Source: Comamonas antarctica (GTDB lineage Bacteria; Pseudomonadota; Gammaproteobacteria; Burkholderiales; Burkholderiaceae_C). Taken from it: DNA of 64,000 nucleotides. Under the pieces are notes generated by a model. It was not told where the DNA came from, made no database searches, and worked only from the letters and a program-made list of their open reading frames with translations. Position 1 is the stretch's first letter. The number at the start of each line of letters is the position of its first letter. Position numbers and translations under genes: made by a program. The stretch spans positions 2,845,501-2,909,500 of the forward strand of contig NZ_CP054840.1 of the NCBI RefSeq assembly GCF_013363755.1, given 5' to 3'. Below are positions 1 through 10,440 of this stretch, piece by piece.

Positions 1-1224
1 GCACGCGCCGCGCCGCAGCTGCCGCTGGCCGGACTGCCGGTCACGGTCAAAGACCTTTTCGACCTGCAGGGCACGCGCAGCGCCGCGAGTTCGCTGGTGC
101 TCGCGGATGCACCCGTGGCCACGCATGACAGCCCGGCCGTGGCACGCCTGCGCGCCGCGGGCGCGGCCATCATCGGCCGCACCCACATGGTGGAGTTCGC
201 CTACTCGGGCGTGGGCGTCAACCCGCATTTCGGCACGCCTGCGGCCTATGACGCGCGCTTCGGCGCACTGCCCGGTCCGGCACGCGTGAGCGGCGGATCG
301 TCGTCGGGCGCAGCGGTGTCGGTGGCCAGCGGCGCGGCCTATGTGGGCCTGGGCTCGGACACCGGCGGCTCGATCCGCATCCCCGCGGCGCTGTGCGGCC
401 TGGTCGGCTTCAAGAACACCGCGCGCCTCACGCCGCTGCAGGGCACGGTGCCGCTGTCGCCCACGCTCGATACGGCCTGCGCCATCACGCGCAGCGTGCG
501 CGATGCGATCCTGGTGCATGAGATCCTCGCCGCACGCACCGTCACGCGCAGCAGCGCCGGCATCGCCGAATGGCGCCTGGCCGTGCCGCGCCAGCTGTTC
601 TTCGACGATATCGAACCCGCGGTGCTGCAGGCCTTCGAGCGCAGCCTGGCGCAGCTGCGCGCCGCCGGTGCGCAGATCGTCGACATCGACCTGCCCGAAC
701 TCGACACGCTCGCGCACATCAACGACCATGGCAGCTTCTCGGGCGCCGAAAGCTATGCCTGGCACCGCCCGCTGCTGGCGCGCGCCGATGCGCTGGGCCG
801 GCCCTACGATCCGCGCGTGCGCAGCCGCATCGAACGCGGCGCCAGCATGACGGCCGCGCAATACATCGATTTGCACCATGCGCGCAACCAGTGGATCGCG
901 CGCATGGAGCAGGCACTGGCCGGCTATGACGCGTTGCTCTCGCCCACCGTGCCCATCCTGGCGCCAAGCATCGACAGCGTGGCGCCGGCCGACGGCCTCG
1001 ATGCCGCAGTGGATGCGCGCCGCGATGCCGGCTTCCAGCGCGCCAACACGCTGCTGCTGCGCAATCCCAGCGTGGTCAACATGCTCGACGGCTGCGCGCT
1101 GTCGCTGCCCTGCCACCAGCAGGGCGAGCTGCCGGTCGGAATGATGGTCTGGCACGGCGGCATGCATGATGACGCGGTGCTGGCCGTGAGCCAGCAGATC
1201 GAAGGCATACTCCAAGCCGCGTAG
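1..1224 (+). CDS. Amidase signature family protein (5' end outside window)
   Basis: This enzyme should hydrolyse a C-N amide bond. The frame is open from base 1, so the N-terminus lies upstream of the window. The amidase Ser-cisSer-Lys triad can be placed: the lysine in VTVKDLF (bases 43-63), the glycine/serine run GGSSSGAA (about 292-315), and the nucleophile serine in DTGGSIRIPA (about 358-387). The C-terminal part ends normally at TAG 1222-1224. It is followed after 56 bp by a DadA-like oxidase on the same strand, so the two may be co-transcribed in nitrogen-compound catabolism; that link is inference. The substrate cannot be read from the sequence, and GatA-type function is unlikely because no gatC or gatB is adjacent. 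Confidence 0.88.
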   Translation, partial: ARAAPQLPLAGLPVTVKDLFDLQGTRSAASSLVLADAPVATHDSPAVARLRAAGAAIIGRTHMVEFAYSGVGVNPHFGTPAAYDARFGALPGPARVSGGSSSGAAVSVASGAAYVGLGSDTGGSIRIPAALCGLVGFKNTARLTPLQGTVPLSPTLDTACAITRSVRDAILVHEILAARTVTRSSAGIAEWRLAVPRQLFFDDIEPAVLQAFERSLAQLRAAGAQIVDIDLPELDTLAHINDHGSFSGAESYAWHRPLLARADALGRPYDPRVRSRIERGASMTAAQYIDLHHARNQWIARMEQALAGYDALLSPTVPILAPSIDSVAPADGLDAAVDARRDAGFQRANTLLLRNPSVVNMLDGCALSLPCHQQGELPVGMMVWHGGMHDDAVLAVSQQIEGILQAA

Positions 1225-1280
1225 CGACTGCGCCCTCCCCCGGCGCTGCGGCGCCGGCCCTCTCCGACCACCACTCTCCC

Positions 1281-2507
1281 ATGAACATCGCCATCGTGGG
1301 TGCCGGCGCCACCGGCATCGCCACTGCGTACGCGCTTGCGCAAAGCGGCCACGCCATTACGGTCTATGACCGCCACGGCAGCGCCGCCGAAGGCGCGAGC
1401 TTTGCGCCCACGGGCTGGCTTGCGCCGGCCCTGCTGCAACCCTGGAGCGCGCCGGGGCTGCGTGCGCCCTCTTCCCAGCTGCGCCTGGGCGGCGGCTTGC
1501 GCGGCGCCGATCTTTCCTGGCTCTGGCGCTGGCGCCAGGCCGGCCGGCGCATCCGCCGCGCGCCCGAGCGCATCGACCCGGCGCTGGCCGCCATCGAACG
1601 GCTGAGCCAGTACAGCCGCCAGCTGCGCGACAACGACCCGATCGCCATCGACCAGGACCTGCAAGCGCACAACGGTGCGCTGGTGCTGCTGCGCAGCGAG
1701 GCCACGCTGGCACGCCTCGCGCCCGCGCTCACCGTACTGGCCGACGCCGGCGTGGGCGTGCAGCGCATCGATGCCGCGCAGGCGCGCCAGCTCGAGCCCG
1801 GCCTGGCCGCCGACTTTGCGCTGGCCGGCGCGCTCAACCTGCCCGAGGCCGCCACCGCCAACAACCGTCTCTGGGTCCAGCTGCAGCGTTTCGCCGCACA
1901 GCAGCTGGGCGTGCAGTTCGTGTTCGATGCGCAGGTCAGCCGGCTGCAGCTGGCACCGGCGCGGGTGCTGCTCAAGGGCGAATCGAGCGCGCGCGCCCAC
2001 GATGCCATCGTGGTCTGCGCAGGCATAGACAGTGCGGCACTGCTGCGCCCGCTGGGCCTGGCGCTGCCGCTGGTCGGCCTGGGCGGCTACACGGTCAATG
2101 CCCCGGTGCGTGAACCCATCCATGCACCGCGCTGCGCGGTCATCGACTGGGACAGCCAGATCACGCTGGTGCGCCAGGGCCTGCGCGTGCGCGCCGGTGG
2201 GGGCGCCGAACTCGGCACCTCGGGCACGCCGCATGTCGCCACTTTGCAGCGGCTCTACCGCGCGCTGAACCAGTGGTTTCCCGGCGGCATGCAGCCGTCG
2301 CAAGGCGTGCAGAGCTGGCGCGGCATCCGCGCGATGAGTGCCGACGGCGCACCGCTGCTGGGCGCCAGCGGCCTGCCGGGCATCTGGCTCAACGTCGGCC
2401 ATGGCAACCACGGCGCGGCCATGGCGCATGGCTGCGGCCAGCTGCTGGCCGACCTGATCGACGGGCGCGCGCCGGCCATCGACACCAGCGGCCTGCTGCT
2501 GCGCTGA
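1281..2507 (+). CDS. FAD-dependent oxidoreductase, DadA / D-amino acid dehydrogenase type
   Basis: A 408-residue flavoprotein of the DAO superfamily. The N-terminus MNIAIVGAGATGIATAYALA is a textbook Rossmann FAD-binding motif (GxGxxG at about residues 7-12). The C-terminal segment GIRAMSADGAPLLGAS followed by NVGHGNHGAAMA (about residues 350-385) is the conserved FAD-contacting region of DadA-like oxidases. Members oxidise D-amino acids or related secondary amines and pass electrons to the respiratory chain. No lipidation or membrane segment is visible. The start is the first ATG of the Rossmann strand; the upstream context is C-rich with no strong ribosome-binding site. It lies between an amidase and nnr on the same strand. 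The exact substrate is unknown. Confidence 0.85.
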   Translation: MNIAIVGAGATGIATAYALAQSGHAITVYDRHGSAAEGASFAPTGWLAPALLQPWSAPGLRAPSSQLRLGGGLRGADLSWLWRWRQAGRRIRRAPERIDPALAAIERLSQYSRQLRDNDPIAIDQDLQAHNGALVLLRSEATLARLAPALTVLADAGVGVQRIDAAQARQLEPGLAADFALAGALNLPEAATANNRLWVQLQRFAAQQLGVQFVFDAQVSRLQLAPARVLLKGESSARAHDAIVVCAGIDSAALLRPLGLALPLVGLGGYTVNAPVREPIHAPRCAVIDWDSQITLVRQGLRVRAGGGAELGTSGTPHVATLQRLYRALNQWFPGGMQPSQGVQSWRGIRAMSADGAPLLGASGLPGIWLNVGHGNHGAAMAHGCGQLLADLIDGRAPAIDTSGLLLR

Positions 2508-2533
2508 ACCGGCACCAGCGCTATGCTGGCGCC

Positions 2534-4034
<1,501 letters not shown>

Positions 4035-4036
<2 letters not shown>

Positions 4037-4061
4037 AAAAGGCCTCGGCATTGCCGAGGCC
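4035..4061 (-). terminator. Intrinsic terminator of rnr
   Basis: GGCCTCGGC and GCCGAGGCC form a 9-bp stem with a three-base loop. On the minus strand the stem is followed by five T residues. It lies 20 bp beyond the rnr stop and touches the nnr stop codon. Confidence 0.8.
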
Positions 4062-4081
4062 CGTGACAGACATCGCGCAGC

Positions 4082-6415
4082 TCAGCGCCGCGGCTTGCGC
4101 TTGGGTTTGCCGCTGGGCGGCTTGGGTCCGCTGGCGGCCTTGCGCACGGAGGCCTTCAGGCCTTCGATGGGCGACGGCGGCGGCAGCGACGGCAGCGAAC
4201 GCCCGCCACGCGGCTTGCGCCCCGTGGGCATTTCGGCGCCCGACTCCGGGTTGTCGCGTGCATCGCGCTCCTGGCGCTGGCCCGCGAACTCGTCGCGCCG
4301 GCCGCGCTGGCCCCGGGCCTCGCGCTTGCCGCCGCTGCGCGCGGGCAGCGCCTCGCCGCCCTCCTGCACCAGCCGGAAATCGATGCGCCGGCCGTCGAGA
4401 TCGACACGGCTGACCTGCACACGCAGGCGCGAGCCGATGGCATAGCGGATGCCCGAGCGCTCGCCACGCAGTTCCTGGCGCATTTCGTCGAACTTGAAAT
4501 AGTCTCCGCCCAGCTCGGTGATGTGCACCAGGCCTTCGACATACATCGCATCGAGCGTGACGAAGATGCCGAAGGTGGTCACGGCCGTGACGGTGCCCGA
4601 GAACTCCTCGCCCAGGTGCTCGCGCATGTACTTGCACTTGAGCCAGGACTCGACATCGCGGCTGGCCTCGTCGGCGCGGCGTTCGTTGGCGCTGCAATGC
4701 AGGCCGGCGGCCTCCCAGGCCTGCAGCTCGGCACCGCCCGCGGGCTTCTTGCGCGGCGCCTGGCCCAGTGCGCTCACGCGGCTTGCCAGGCGCTTGGCCA
4801 GCTTGGCGTGCGCCTCGCCCGGCGTGGGCAGCGCCGGCAGGCGGTAGCGCTTGCCTTCGAGCTCGGACTTGATCACGCGGTGCACCAGCAGGTCGGGGTA
4901 GCGCCGGATCGGGCTCGTGAAGTGGGTGTAGGCATCGAACGCCAGGCCGAAGTGCCCCTCGTTCACCGGCGTGTAGATGGCCTGCATCATCGAGCGCAGC
5001 AGCATGGTGTGGATCTGCGGCGCGTCGGGACGCTCCTTGGTGGCCTGGGCAATCGCCTGGAACTCGGCGGGCTTGGGGTTGTCGCTGATCGACATGCCCA
5101 CGGCCATGGCCTTGAGGTAGTTGCGCAGCACCTCCTGCTTTTCCAGCGAGGGGCTGTCATGCACGCGGAACAGGCCGTTCTGGCCGCTTTGCGCGATGAA
5201 ATCGGCGCTGCAGACGTTGGCCGCGAGCATGGCCTCTTCGATCAGCTTGTGCGCCTCGTTGCGCGTGCGCGGGATGATCTTCTCGATGCGGCCGTTGTCG
5301 TCGCAGACGATCTGCGTCTCGGTGGTCTCGAAGTCCACTGCGCCGCGCGCCTGGCGCGCCTTGAGCAGCGACTGGTAGACGCCGTGCAGGTTCAGCAGGT
5401 CGGGAACGCGCGCACTGCGGCGCTGGGCCTCGGGGCCGCGCGTGTTCGACAGGATGGCCGCGACCTCGGTATAGGTGAAGCGCGCATGGCTGTGCATGAC
5501 GGCCGGGTAGAACTGGTAGGCGTGGATTTCACCCTTGGCGGTGACCAGCATGTCGCAGACCATGCACAGCCGGTCGACCTCGGGATTCAGCGAGCACAGG
5601 CCGTTGCTGAGCTTTTCGGGCAGCATGGGAATCACGCGGCGCGGGAAATACACGCTGGTCGCGCGGTCGTAGGCATCGATGTCGATGGCGCTGCCGGTGC
5701 GCACGTAATGGCTCACGTCGGCAATGGCCACCAGCAGGCGCCAGCCCTTGCTGCGGCCGATCTTGGCGGGTTCGCAATAGACCGCGTCGTCGAAATCGCG
5801 TGCGTCTTCGCCGTCGATGGTCACCAGCGGCACGTCGGTCAGGTCGATGCGCTGCTTGCGGTCGATCGCGCGCACCTTGTCGGGCAGCGCCTTGGCCTGC
5901 TCCAGGCATTCGGGCGAGAACTCGTGCGGCACGTCGTACTTGCGCACCGCGATCTCGATTTCCATGCCGGCGTCGTCGACTTCGCCCAGCACCTCGATGA
6001 TGCGTCCGACCGGCTGGCCGAACAGCGCCGGCGATTCGGTGAGTTCCGCGACCACGACCTGGCCGGTCTTGGCCGTGCCGGTGGCATTGGCCGGAATCAG
6101 CACATCCTGGCCGTAGCGCTTGTCCTCGGGCGCCACCAGCCAGACGCCGCTTTCCTGCAGCAGGCGGCCGATGATGGTCTTGGTCGGGCGCTCGATGATC
6201 TCGGTGACGCGGCCTTCGGGCCGGCCGCGCCGGTCGTAGCGCACCACATGCACCTTGACCCGGTCCTTGTGCAGCACGGCACGCATTTCATTGGCCGGGA
6301 TGAAGATGTCCTTTTCGCCGTCATCGCGCAACACGAAACCATGGCCGTCCCGATGCCCCTGCACGCTGCCTTCGATTTCTTCGGTTGCGCTGGCAGAGTT
6401 TGTGCTGAGGTTCAT
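4082..6415 (-). CDS. rnr: Ribonuclease R
   Basis: A 777-residue 3'-5' exoribonuclease of the RNase II/R family, which degrades structured RNA and takes part in rRNA and tmRNA-linked decay. Order of domains: cold-shock OB fold at the N-terminus (EGSVQGHRDGHGFVLRDDGE), a second OB region, and the catalytic RNB domain. The metal-binding aspartates sit in VTIDGEDARDFDDAVY at about residues 203-218. Then come an S1 domain (EEFSGTVTAVTTFGIFV) and a basic tail ending in KPKRKPRR. The frame remains open 120 bases upstream, but those bases are the antisense of tRNA-Leu, so the start is set at the ATG at 6413-6415. The N-terminal winged-helix domain of E. coli RNase R is absent. No clear Shine-Dalgarno precedes the ATG. 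Confidence 0.92.
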   Translation of the reverse strand: MNLSTNSASATEEIEGSVQGHRDGHGFVLRDDGEKDIFIPANEMRAVLHKDRVKVHVVRYDRRGRPEGRVTEIIERPTKTIIGRLLQESGVWLVAPEDKRYGQDVLIPANATGTAKTGQVVVAELTESPALFGQPVGRIIEVLGEVDDAGMEIEIAVRKYDVPHEFSPECLEQAKALPDKVRAIDRKQRIDLTDVPLVTIDGEDARDFDDAVYCEPAKIGRSKGWRLLVAIADVSHYVRTGSAIDIDAYDRATSVYFPRRVIPMLPEKLSNGLCSLNPEVDRLCMVCDMLVTAKGEIHAYQFYPAVMHSHARFTYTEVAAILSNTRGPEAQRRSARVPDLLNLHGVYQSLLKARQARGAVDFETTETQIVCDDNGRIEKIIPRTRNEAHKLIEEAMLAANVCSADFIAQSGQNGLFRVHDSPSLEKQEVLRNYLKAMAVGMSISDNPKPAEFQAIAQATKERPDAPQIHTMLLRSMMQAIYTPVNEGHFGLAFDAYTHFTSPIRRYPDLLVHRVIKSELEGKRYRLPALPTPGEAHAKLAKRLASRVSALGQAPRKKPAGGAELQAWEAAGLHCSANERRADEASRDVESWLKCKYMREHLGEEFSGTVTAVTTFGIFVTLDAMYVEGLVHITELGGDYFKFDEMRQELRGERSGIRYAIGSRLRVQVSRVDLDGRRIDFRLVQEGGEALPARSGGKREARGQRGRRDEFAGQRQERDARDNPESGAEMPTGRKPRGGRSLPSLPPPSPIEGLKASVRKAASGPKPPSGKPKRKPRR

Positions 6416-6423
6416 TTTTTTGC

Positions 6424-6429
6424 TATACA
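6424..6429 (+). promoter_or_regulatory. Extended -10 element for tRNA-Leu copy 1
   Basis: TGCTATACA lies 20 bp before the tRNA and resembles an extended -10 (TGnTATACA). A weak -35 candidate TTGTGC lies 18 bp upstream inside the divergent rnr start region, so the tRNA promoter overlaps the beginning of rnr. Confidence 0.55.
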
Positions 6430-6449
6430 ATGTTGATCTTTCCTGAGAT

Positions 6450-6534
<85 letters not shown>

Positions 6535-6713
6535 AGTTTAACGAGAACCTGTGAAGGTTTTTGAAAAATTCAGGGCCACTGCTACCTCAGTGGTCTTTGA
6601 TTGCGATTGTGCGATGCGGCAAGGCCGGCACAACAAGTTTTGGGAAATAAATATTTTTGGAAGTTTGGAAAAAAGCGGTTTCTTCTACTGCATAATTCAA
6701 ATCTTTCCTGAAA

Positions 6714-6798
<85 letters not shown>

Positions 6799-6803
6799 AA
6801 TTC

Positions 6804-6836
6804 AAAAGGCCGTTGCTTCCTGCAACGGCCTTTTTT
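6804..6836 (+). terminator. Intrinsic terminator after tRNA-Leu copy 2
   Basis: AAAGGCCGTTGC and GCAACGGCCTTT form a 12-bp stem with a five-base loop, followed by a run of T. The same element, with a shorter loop, follows copy 3 at 12281. Confidence 0.88.
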
Positions 6837-6915
6837 GTTTTGCGCAGAAAATTGATGCGTGTCCATGTACATCATCAAAGCGCGGGGTATTGCCGAACGT
6901 GAGCCCCCTGCTGCG

Positions 6916-8064
6916 CTAGCCGCCGGGATGCAGGACCACCTTGGTCCAGCCGTGATCGCGCACGTCGAAGTGCTGGTAGGCGTCCGGCGCCTGTTCCAGC
7001 GTCAGTTCGTGGGACACGATGAACGATGGCTTGGCGCGGCCGGCGTGGATCAGGTCGCGCAATGGGCGATTGTAGGCCTTGACGTTGCACTGGCCGGTGG
7101 CGACGCGTTGGCCCTTGAACTACAGCTTGCCCCAGTCGAGCGCGAGCTTGCCTTCTTTCTCCAGCTCGTCCGGGCTGTTCGGATCCTCCGGAACGAATAC
7201 GCCGACCACGCCGATCCCACCGGTGAACTTGACGGAGTTGATCAGGTTGTTCATGGTGAGGTTGGGACGCTCCTGGCGGTGATGATGGTGGTCGTGGCAC
7301 TGGTAGCCGACGCATTCGCAACCCACGTCCGCGCCAACGCCATGAGTCAGGTCCATGATCCGCTGCACAGGGTCCTCCTTCGCATAATCGATCGCGATCG
7401 CACCGATCGACTCGGCAAGCTTCAGCCGGTCGGAATGGCAGTCGACCACCATCACGCTGCAGGCGCCCTTGATCATCGCCGAGTGCGCGGCCATCAGGCC
7501 CACCGGCCCGGCGCCGTAGATGACCACTGCATCGCCAGGCTTCATGCCGGCCAGTTCGGTCGCATGCCAGCCGGTCGGAAAGATGTCGGCGCACATCACG
7601 TAGTCGGTCTGCCTCTCCTGCGCGTCGGGTGGCAGCTTCAGGCACATGAAGTCGGCCCAGGGCACCCGCAGGAGTTCGGCTTGGCCACCCTGCCAGGGTC
7701 CCATGTCGGCAAAGCCGAACGCGCCGCCGGCTATGCCCGGCTCGTTGGCCTTCAGGCAGTATGCGGTCAGGCCGCGTTCACAGTTCTTGCAGTGGCCACA
7801 GCTGATATTGAACGGCATGCACACCCAGTCCCCGGGCTTGAGCCGCTCAACCGCCGAACCGACTTCCATGACCACGCCGAGGTTCTCGTGGCCGAAGACG
7901 CGGCCCTGCTCGAAATCGGTCCGGCCCTCGTACATGTGCAGATCGGAACCGCAGATGTTGGTGCTGGTAATTTTGACGATGGCATCCGTCGGACCTTCGA
8001 TCTTGGGATCGGGCACGTTTTCGACGGCGACTTGATTGGGACCGCGATAGACAACAGCTTTCAT
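6916..8064 (-). pseudogene. Glutathione-independent formaldehyde dehydrogenase-like zinc ADH, interrupted by in-frame TAG
   Basis: The gene starts at ATG 8062-8064 behind a good AAGGAG site. It encodes a zinc- and NAD-dependent dehydrogenase resembling FdhA of Pseudomonas: GRVFGHENLGVVMEVG with zinc-binding residues, the four-cysteine zinc lobe CGHCKNCERGLTAYC, and the Rossmann motif IYGAGPVGLMA. Translation stops at TAG 7120-7122 after 314 residues. The same frame continues without a frameshift through family-typical sequence (FKGQRVATGQCNV, then WTKVVLHPGG) to TAG 6916-6918. The interrupted codon is where relatives have tryptophan (TGG). The full product would be 382 residues. Either the gene is a recent nonsense pseudogene or the base is a sequencing error. 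The missing C-terminal part belongs to the catalytic fold. Confidence 0.88.
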
Positions 8065-8439
8065 AGTCTGCTCCTTTGATCCACCAGGAGATGACGGCCC
8101 ACCTGACGGGCACGGCACTCCCGGCAGCTATCGACAAAAACCCGCAAGCAAGCGCTCGCGGGTGCCTCTACACCGCGGAAGCATCGATTCGCCGCAAGTG
8201 CAGGCATACACAGTGAAAGCAGGCCACGAATTATCAAGAGGGCATTCATTTGGTCTTTTTGATTGATCGGCCGATCTCAAAAGCTTGCAACCACGCCCTG
8301 CCGCCCACTTTGCAAAGGTGCGGCTCATCGACAACGAAACCCGCAAGCCAGCGGCATGCAGTCCTGCATGCGCATCGCATCGACAGTGGCAGAGTGTGTG
8401 TCCTCCACCGCGGGGTGCCGTAATTGGAAAGGTAGCGTC
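8065..8439. other. Intergenic divergent region, no gene supported
   Basis: 375 bases between the divergently read dehydrogenase remnant and the beta-propeller gene. It must hold both promoters. It contains the 12-base palindrome GATCGGCCGATC near 8266-8277 and a hairpin CCCGCAAGC...GCTCGCGGG near 8132. Short open frames on both strands lack ribosome-binding sites and recognisable sequence. Confidence 0.5.
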
Positions 8440-9621
8440 ATGCGAACCACGTCCCTGTTTTTCGCACTCGTCTTGGCAGGAGCATGCCTGTCTTGCGGCT
8501 CGGCGCCGGCACACGCACACGCACACGCGGCACAGGCGCCACCCGCGGCGCAATCGGAACATCACCGTGCCGATGCGCGGCTGCAGCAGGCAGCCCGGTT
8601 CGATCACCAGGTCACCGGCGTGACGGTCAGCGAAACGGGCCGTATCTTCGTCAACTTTCCGCGCTGGACGGAAGATTCGCCTGTCTCGGTCGCTGAACTC
8701 ATGAAGGATGGGAGCTTGCGTCCTTATCCCAACGAACCATGGAATGCCTGGCGCAATGTACTGCGCGATGAGCTCGATCCATCGGATCACTGGGTGTGCG
8801 TGCAGAGCGTGGTGGCCGACGGTCGCGGCAGCGTCTGGGTAGTGGACCCCGCCGCTCCCCCCGTGGATGGCCTAGTACCCGATGGACCGAAGCTGGTACG
8901 CATCGATCTCGCCACAGACAGGGTGGCCCAGGTGGTCCGCCTTGGCCAGGATGTCGCAATTCCGGGATCGTACCTGAACGATGTCCGCTTCTCGATTGAC
9001 GGCAAGCATGCCTTTCTTACCGACGCCGGGCAGCGCGGGGCGCTGGTTGTAGTGGAGCTGGCCAGCGGCAAGGCGCGCCGGGTGCTGGATGGACATCCGT
9101 CGACCCAGCCGGAAAAAGGCGTGGTCGTGAGCACCGACGGCAAGCCGCTGCGCTATCCGGACGGGCGCAAGGTGCTTTTCGCCGCCGACAGCATCGCCCT
9201 GTCCTCCGACGGTGCCTGGCTGTACTGGAAAGCGCTTACCGGTCACACCCTGTACCGCATCCAGACCGCGGCGCTCACAGGAAAGGGCCTGGCCGGAGCA
9301 GATGTCTCCAGCCACGTCCAGGCCTACGGCAAGGTCGGGCCTACGGACGGTCTCTGGATCGGCCGCGGCACCGACACCCTGTATGTCACATCCATCGAGG
9401 ACAGTGCCATCAAGGCGCGCGACCTGTCCGAGGGTCCGGACGGGCGTCTGCGCACGGTGCTGCAGGATCCGCGGCTGCGCTGGCCCGACACCTTCAGCCA
9501 GGGCCCGGACGGCAGCCTGTACGTGACCACCTCGCGTATCCAGGACTCGGCTTTCTTCACCCGGGATGCGCCACCGGCCCTGCCGACCCAGCTATGGCGC
9601 CTTCCTCGGCCACGCGACTGA
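8440..9621 (+). CDS. Exported MRJP/Yellow-family beta-propeller protein
   Basis: A 393-residue protein of the major royal jelly / L-dopachrome tautomerase-related family, a six-bladed beta-propeller relative of gluconolactonases. The start at ATG 8440 follows GGAAAGG and begins a Sec signal peptide (MRTTSLFFALVLAGACLSCG), with likely cleavage after an AHA in a His-Ala run. Family features include VTGVTVSETGRIFVNFPRW near the mature N-terminus, GSVWVVDPAAP, and SYLNDVRFSIDGKHAFLTDA. A cysteine lies near the signal cleavage region but does not fit a lipobox. Bacterial members have no established substrate. It opens a same-strand row with the SRPBCC and ADH genes (77-bp gap), so a shared role in aldehyde or stress metabolism is possible. 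Confidence 0.8.
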   Translation: MRTTSLFFALVLAGACLSCGSAPAHAHAHAAQAPPAAQSEHHRADARLQQAARFDHQVTGVTVSETGRIFVNFPRWTEDSPVSVAELMKDGSLRPYPNEPWNAWRNVLRDELDPSDHWVCVQSVVADGRGSVWVVDPAAPPVDGLVPDGPKLVRIDLATDRVAQVVRLGQDVAIPGSYLNDVRFSIDGKHAFLTDAGQRGALVVVELASGKARRVLDGHPSTQPEKGVVVSTDGKPLRYPDGRKVLFAADSIALSSDGAWLYWKALTGHTLYRIQTAALTGKGLAGADVSSHVQAYGKVGPTDGLWIGRGTDTLYVTSIEDSAIKARDLSEGPDGRLRTVLQDPRLRWPDTFSQGPDGSLYVTTSRIQDSAFFTRDAPPALPTQLWRLPRPRD

Positions 9622-9698
9622 CATCCTCGTGCGGCCCGCCCGCGCCGCGAACGCCAAACCTGACCGCATGGCGGGCAAAACACAAGGGGGTTTTTATC

Positions 9699-10430
9699 AT
9701 GGCAAACGGTATCTTTGATACACCACGGAGTACGTCATCGCAGCGCGGCCGCCCTGCCGGGGCCGCCTCGGCCGGCGGGACGGGGCAGAACCTGCGCTGG
9801 ATTCCCATCGCACTGGGCGCCGCCGCGATCGTGGCCGGGCTCGGAGGGCGAAAGAAAGGCGCGGGGGCGCTCATGGTCGCCGCGATCGCCAGCGCCGGCG
9901 CGGTCGGCGCGCTGCGCGTGCAGTCCGCGCGTGGGACCGCAAGCGGCCAGCCGGAAGTGGAGCGTTCGATCACGATCAGCAAGACTGCAGATGAACTTCG
10001 CCGCTGCTGGCTCGACCCCGGCACGCTGCCCCAAGTCATGGCAGGTTTTGCTTCCGTGCATGCCACTGATGACGGCCGCATGCATTGGAAGCTGGCGGGA
10101 CCGCTCGGCCGCGCCTGCGAATGGGATACCGAGACAGTCGACCGGGCCGACGAAGGCATCGGATGGCGCGCCCTTTCCGACGGCGCCATCGCGAACGAGG
10201 GATGGATCCGCTTTCACCCCGCCCCGGCTGGCCGGGGCACCGTGGTCACGCTGCGGTTTCATTTCAACCCGCCCGGCGGCGCGCTCGGCGAGTGGGTCCT
10301 CGAACTCCTGGGAGCCGCGCCTCTGCGCGTGATTGCCGACGGCGCGCTGCGGCGCTTCAAGAGCCTCGTCGAAACCGGCGAGATACCGACTACCGTGCGC
10401 CAGCCCGCCGCTCGCGCCGACACACACTGA
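9699..10430 (+). CDS. SRPBCC-domain protein (polyketide cyclase/dehydrase-like) with N-terminal membrane segments
   Basis: 243 residues; the start at ATG 9699 is preceded by AAGGGGG. A short N-terminal tail with basic and serine residues is followed by two small hydrophobic stretches (about residues 28-45 and 52-70, including PIALGAAAIVAGLGG). The rest matches a helix-grip SRPBCC fold from EVERSITISKTADELRRCW onward (about residues 88-235), a hydrophobic-ligand or coenzyme-Q-handling fold. The gene ends 10 bp before the zinc alcohol dehydrogenase start, so both are almost certainly in one transcript. Similar SRPBCC/ADH pairs are common in soil bacteria, but no biochemical function is established. 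Confidence 0.78.
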   Translation: MANGIFDTPRSTSSQRGRPAGAASAGGTGQNLRWIPIALGAAAIVAGLGGRKKGAGALMVAAIASAGAVGALRVQSARGTASGQPEVERSITISKTADELRRCWLDPGTLPQVMAGFASVHATDDGRMHWKLAGPLGRACEWDTETVDRADEGIGWRALSDGAIANEGWIRFHPAPAGRGTVVTLRFHFNPPGGALGEWVLELLGAAPLRVIADGALRRFKSLVETGEIPTTVRQPAARADTH

Positions 10431-10440
10431 GGAGCAGCAC

